A stretch of DNA of 47,328 nucleotides from Palleronia pelagia (GTDB lineage: Bacteria > Pseudomonadota > Alphaproteobacteria > Rhodobacterales > Rhodobacteraceae): positions 1 to 47,328 of the forward strand of contig NZ_FOCM01000013.1 of NCBI RefSeq assembly GCF_900110115.1. Reading direction: 5' to 3'. The first letter of the stretch is position 1; the number at the start of each line of letters is the position of its first letter. A program made the translations under genes and the position numbers. The notes beneath the pieces were generated by a model that made no database searches, was not told the DNA's origin, and was given only the letters and a program-made list of their open reading frames with translations. Shown here piece after piece: positions 47,288 through 47,328 of the stretch.

Positions 47288-47328
47288 ACTGACACCCACC
47301 CAACCGGCGGCGGCAACCGCCAGGGAGA

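Overview
The window looks like part of a repABC plasmid, or a plasmid-derived chromid, of an alphaproteobacterium, most likely a marine Rhodobacteraceae/Roseobacter-group member. The reasons are a complete repA-repB-repC module with its counter-transcribed RNA, a DUF1403-ScpB gene pair of the kind carried on Rhodobacteraceae plasmids, high GC, and densely overlapping operons. No rRNA, tRNA or CRISPR was seen. The assignment rests on protein family recognition only, because no database search was possible.

Layout. (1) 1-6.2 kb: a defence-like and plasmid-accessory zone. An IS3-family element (cut by the window edge) has destroyed the 3' part of a KAP P-loop NTPase gene. This is the last gene of an operon with an Mrr-type nuclease and an AAA_14/DUF4143 ATPase, and that operon is preceded by six copies of a 14-bp motif with near-perfect 22-bp periodicity. 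Next is a second operon, DUF1403 - ScpB-like - TIR-like protein. (2) 6.2-11.5 kb: replication and maintenance. It holds a tyrosine recombinase with a 12-7-12 inverted repeat at its 5' end, repC, a ctRNA, repB and repA, plus three copies of a parS-like 15-mer. (3) 11.2-12.1 kb: no recognisable gene.

(4) 12.1-36.1 kb: a large metal-homeostasis and envelope island. A MerR-family regulator of the CadR/ZntR/PbrR type sits in the middle. At least five promoters in the island share the same unusual architecture (TTGA-type -35, exactly 19-bp spacer carrying a dyad of the form CT-N-N-AG...CT-N-N-AGG). They lie upstream of a P1B-type Zn/Cd/Pb ATPase (followed by an L,D-transpeptidase), two further L,D-transpeptidases, a transglutaminase-CDF efflux pair, and a remarkable 13-gene overlapping operon (32.5 to 21.9 kb). 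That operon encodes two SCO proteins, DsbA, DsbB, PCuAC, M23 peptidase, DUF411 protein, ZIP transporter, LspA, Lnt, a 55-residue membrane protein, a penicillin-acylase-like protein that has lost its nucleophile, and CtaG. Nested in the island is a second regulatory unit: a DtxR/MntR-like regulator facing a four-gene operon of a di-heme peroxidase and a PhnCDE-like ABC importer, with a perfect 14-bp palindrome between them.

(5) 36.4-47.3 kb: a conjugation-type (VirB) type IV secretion operon containing two lytic transglycosylases, VirB2, VirB3, VirB4, a VirB7-like lipoprotein, VirB5, VirB8, VirB9 and VirB10. It is preceded by small hypothetical genes and an XRE regulator. VirB6, VirB11, VirD4 and a relaxase are not in the window. 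The second transglycosylase appears to be an SLT domain set inside VirB5-like ends.

The most novel-looking elements are the metal-responsive regulon that couples efflux, copper/cytochrome-oxidase assembly, lipoprotein maturation and peptidoglycan cross-linking; the DtxR-peroxidase-PhnCDE unit; the 22-bp repeat array in front of the AAA/nuclease/KAP operon; and the SLT-VirB5 chimera.
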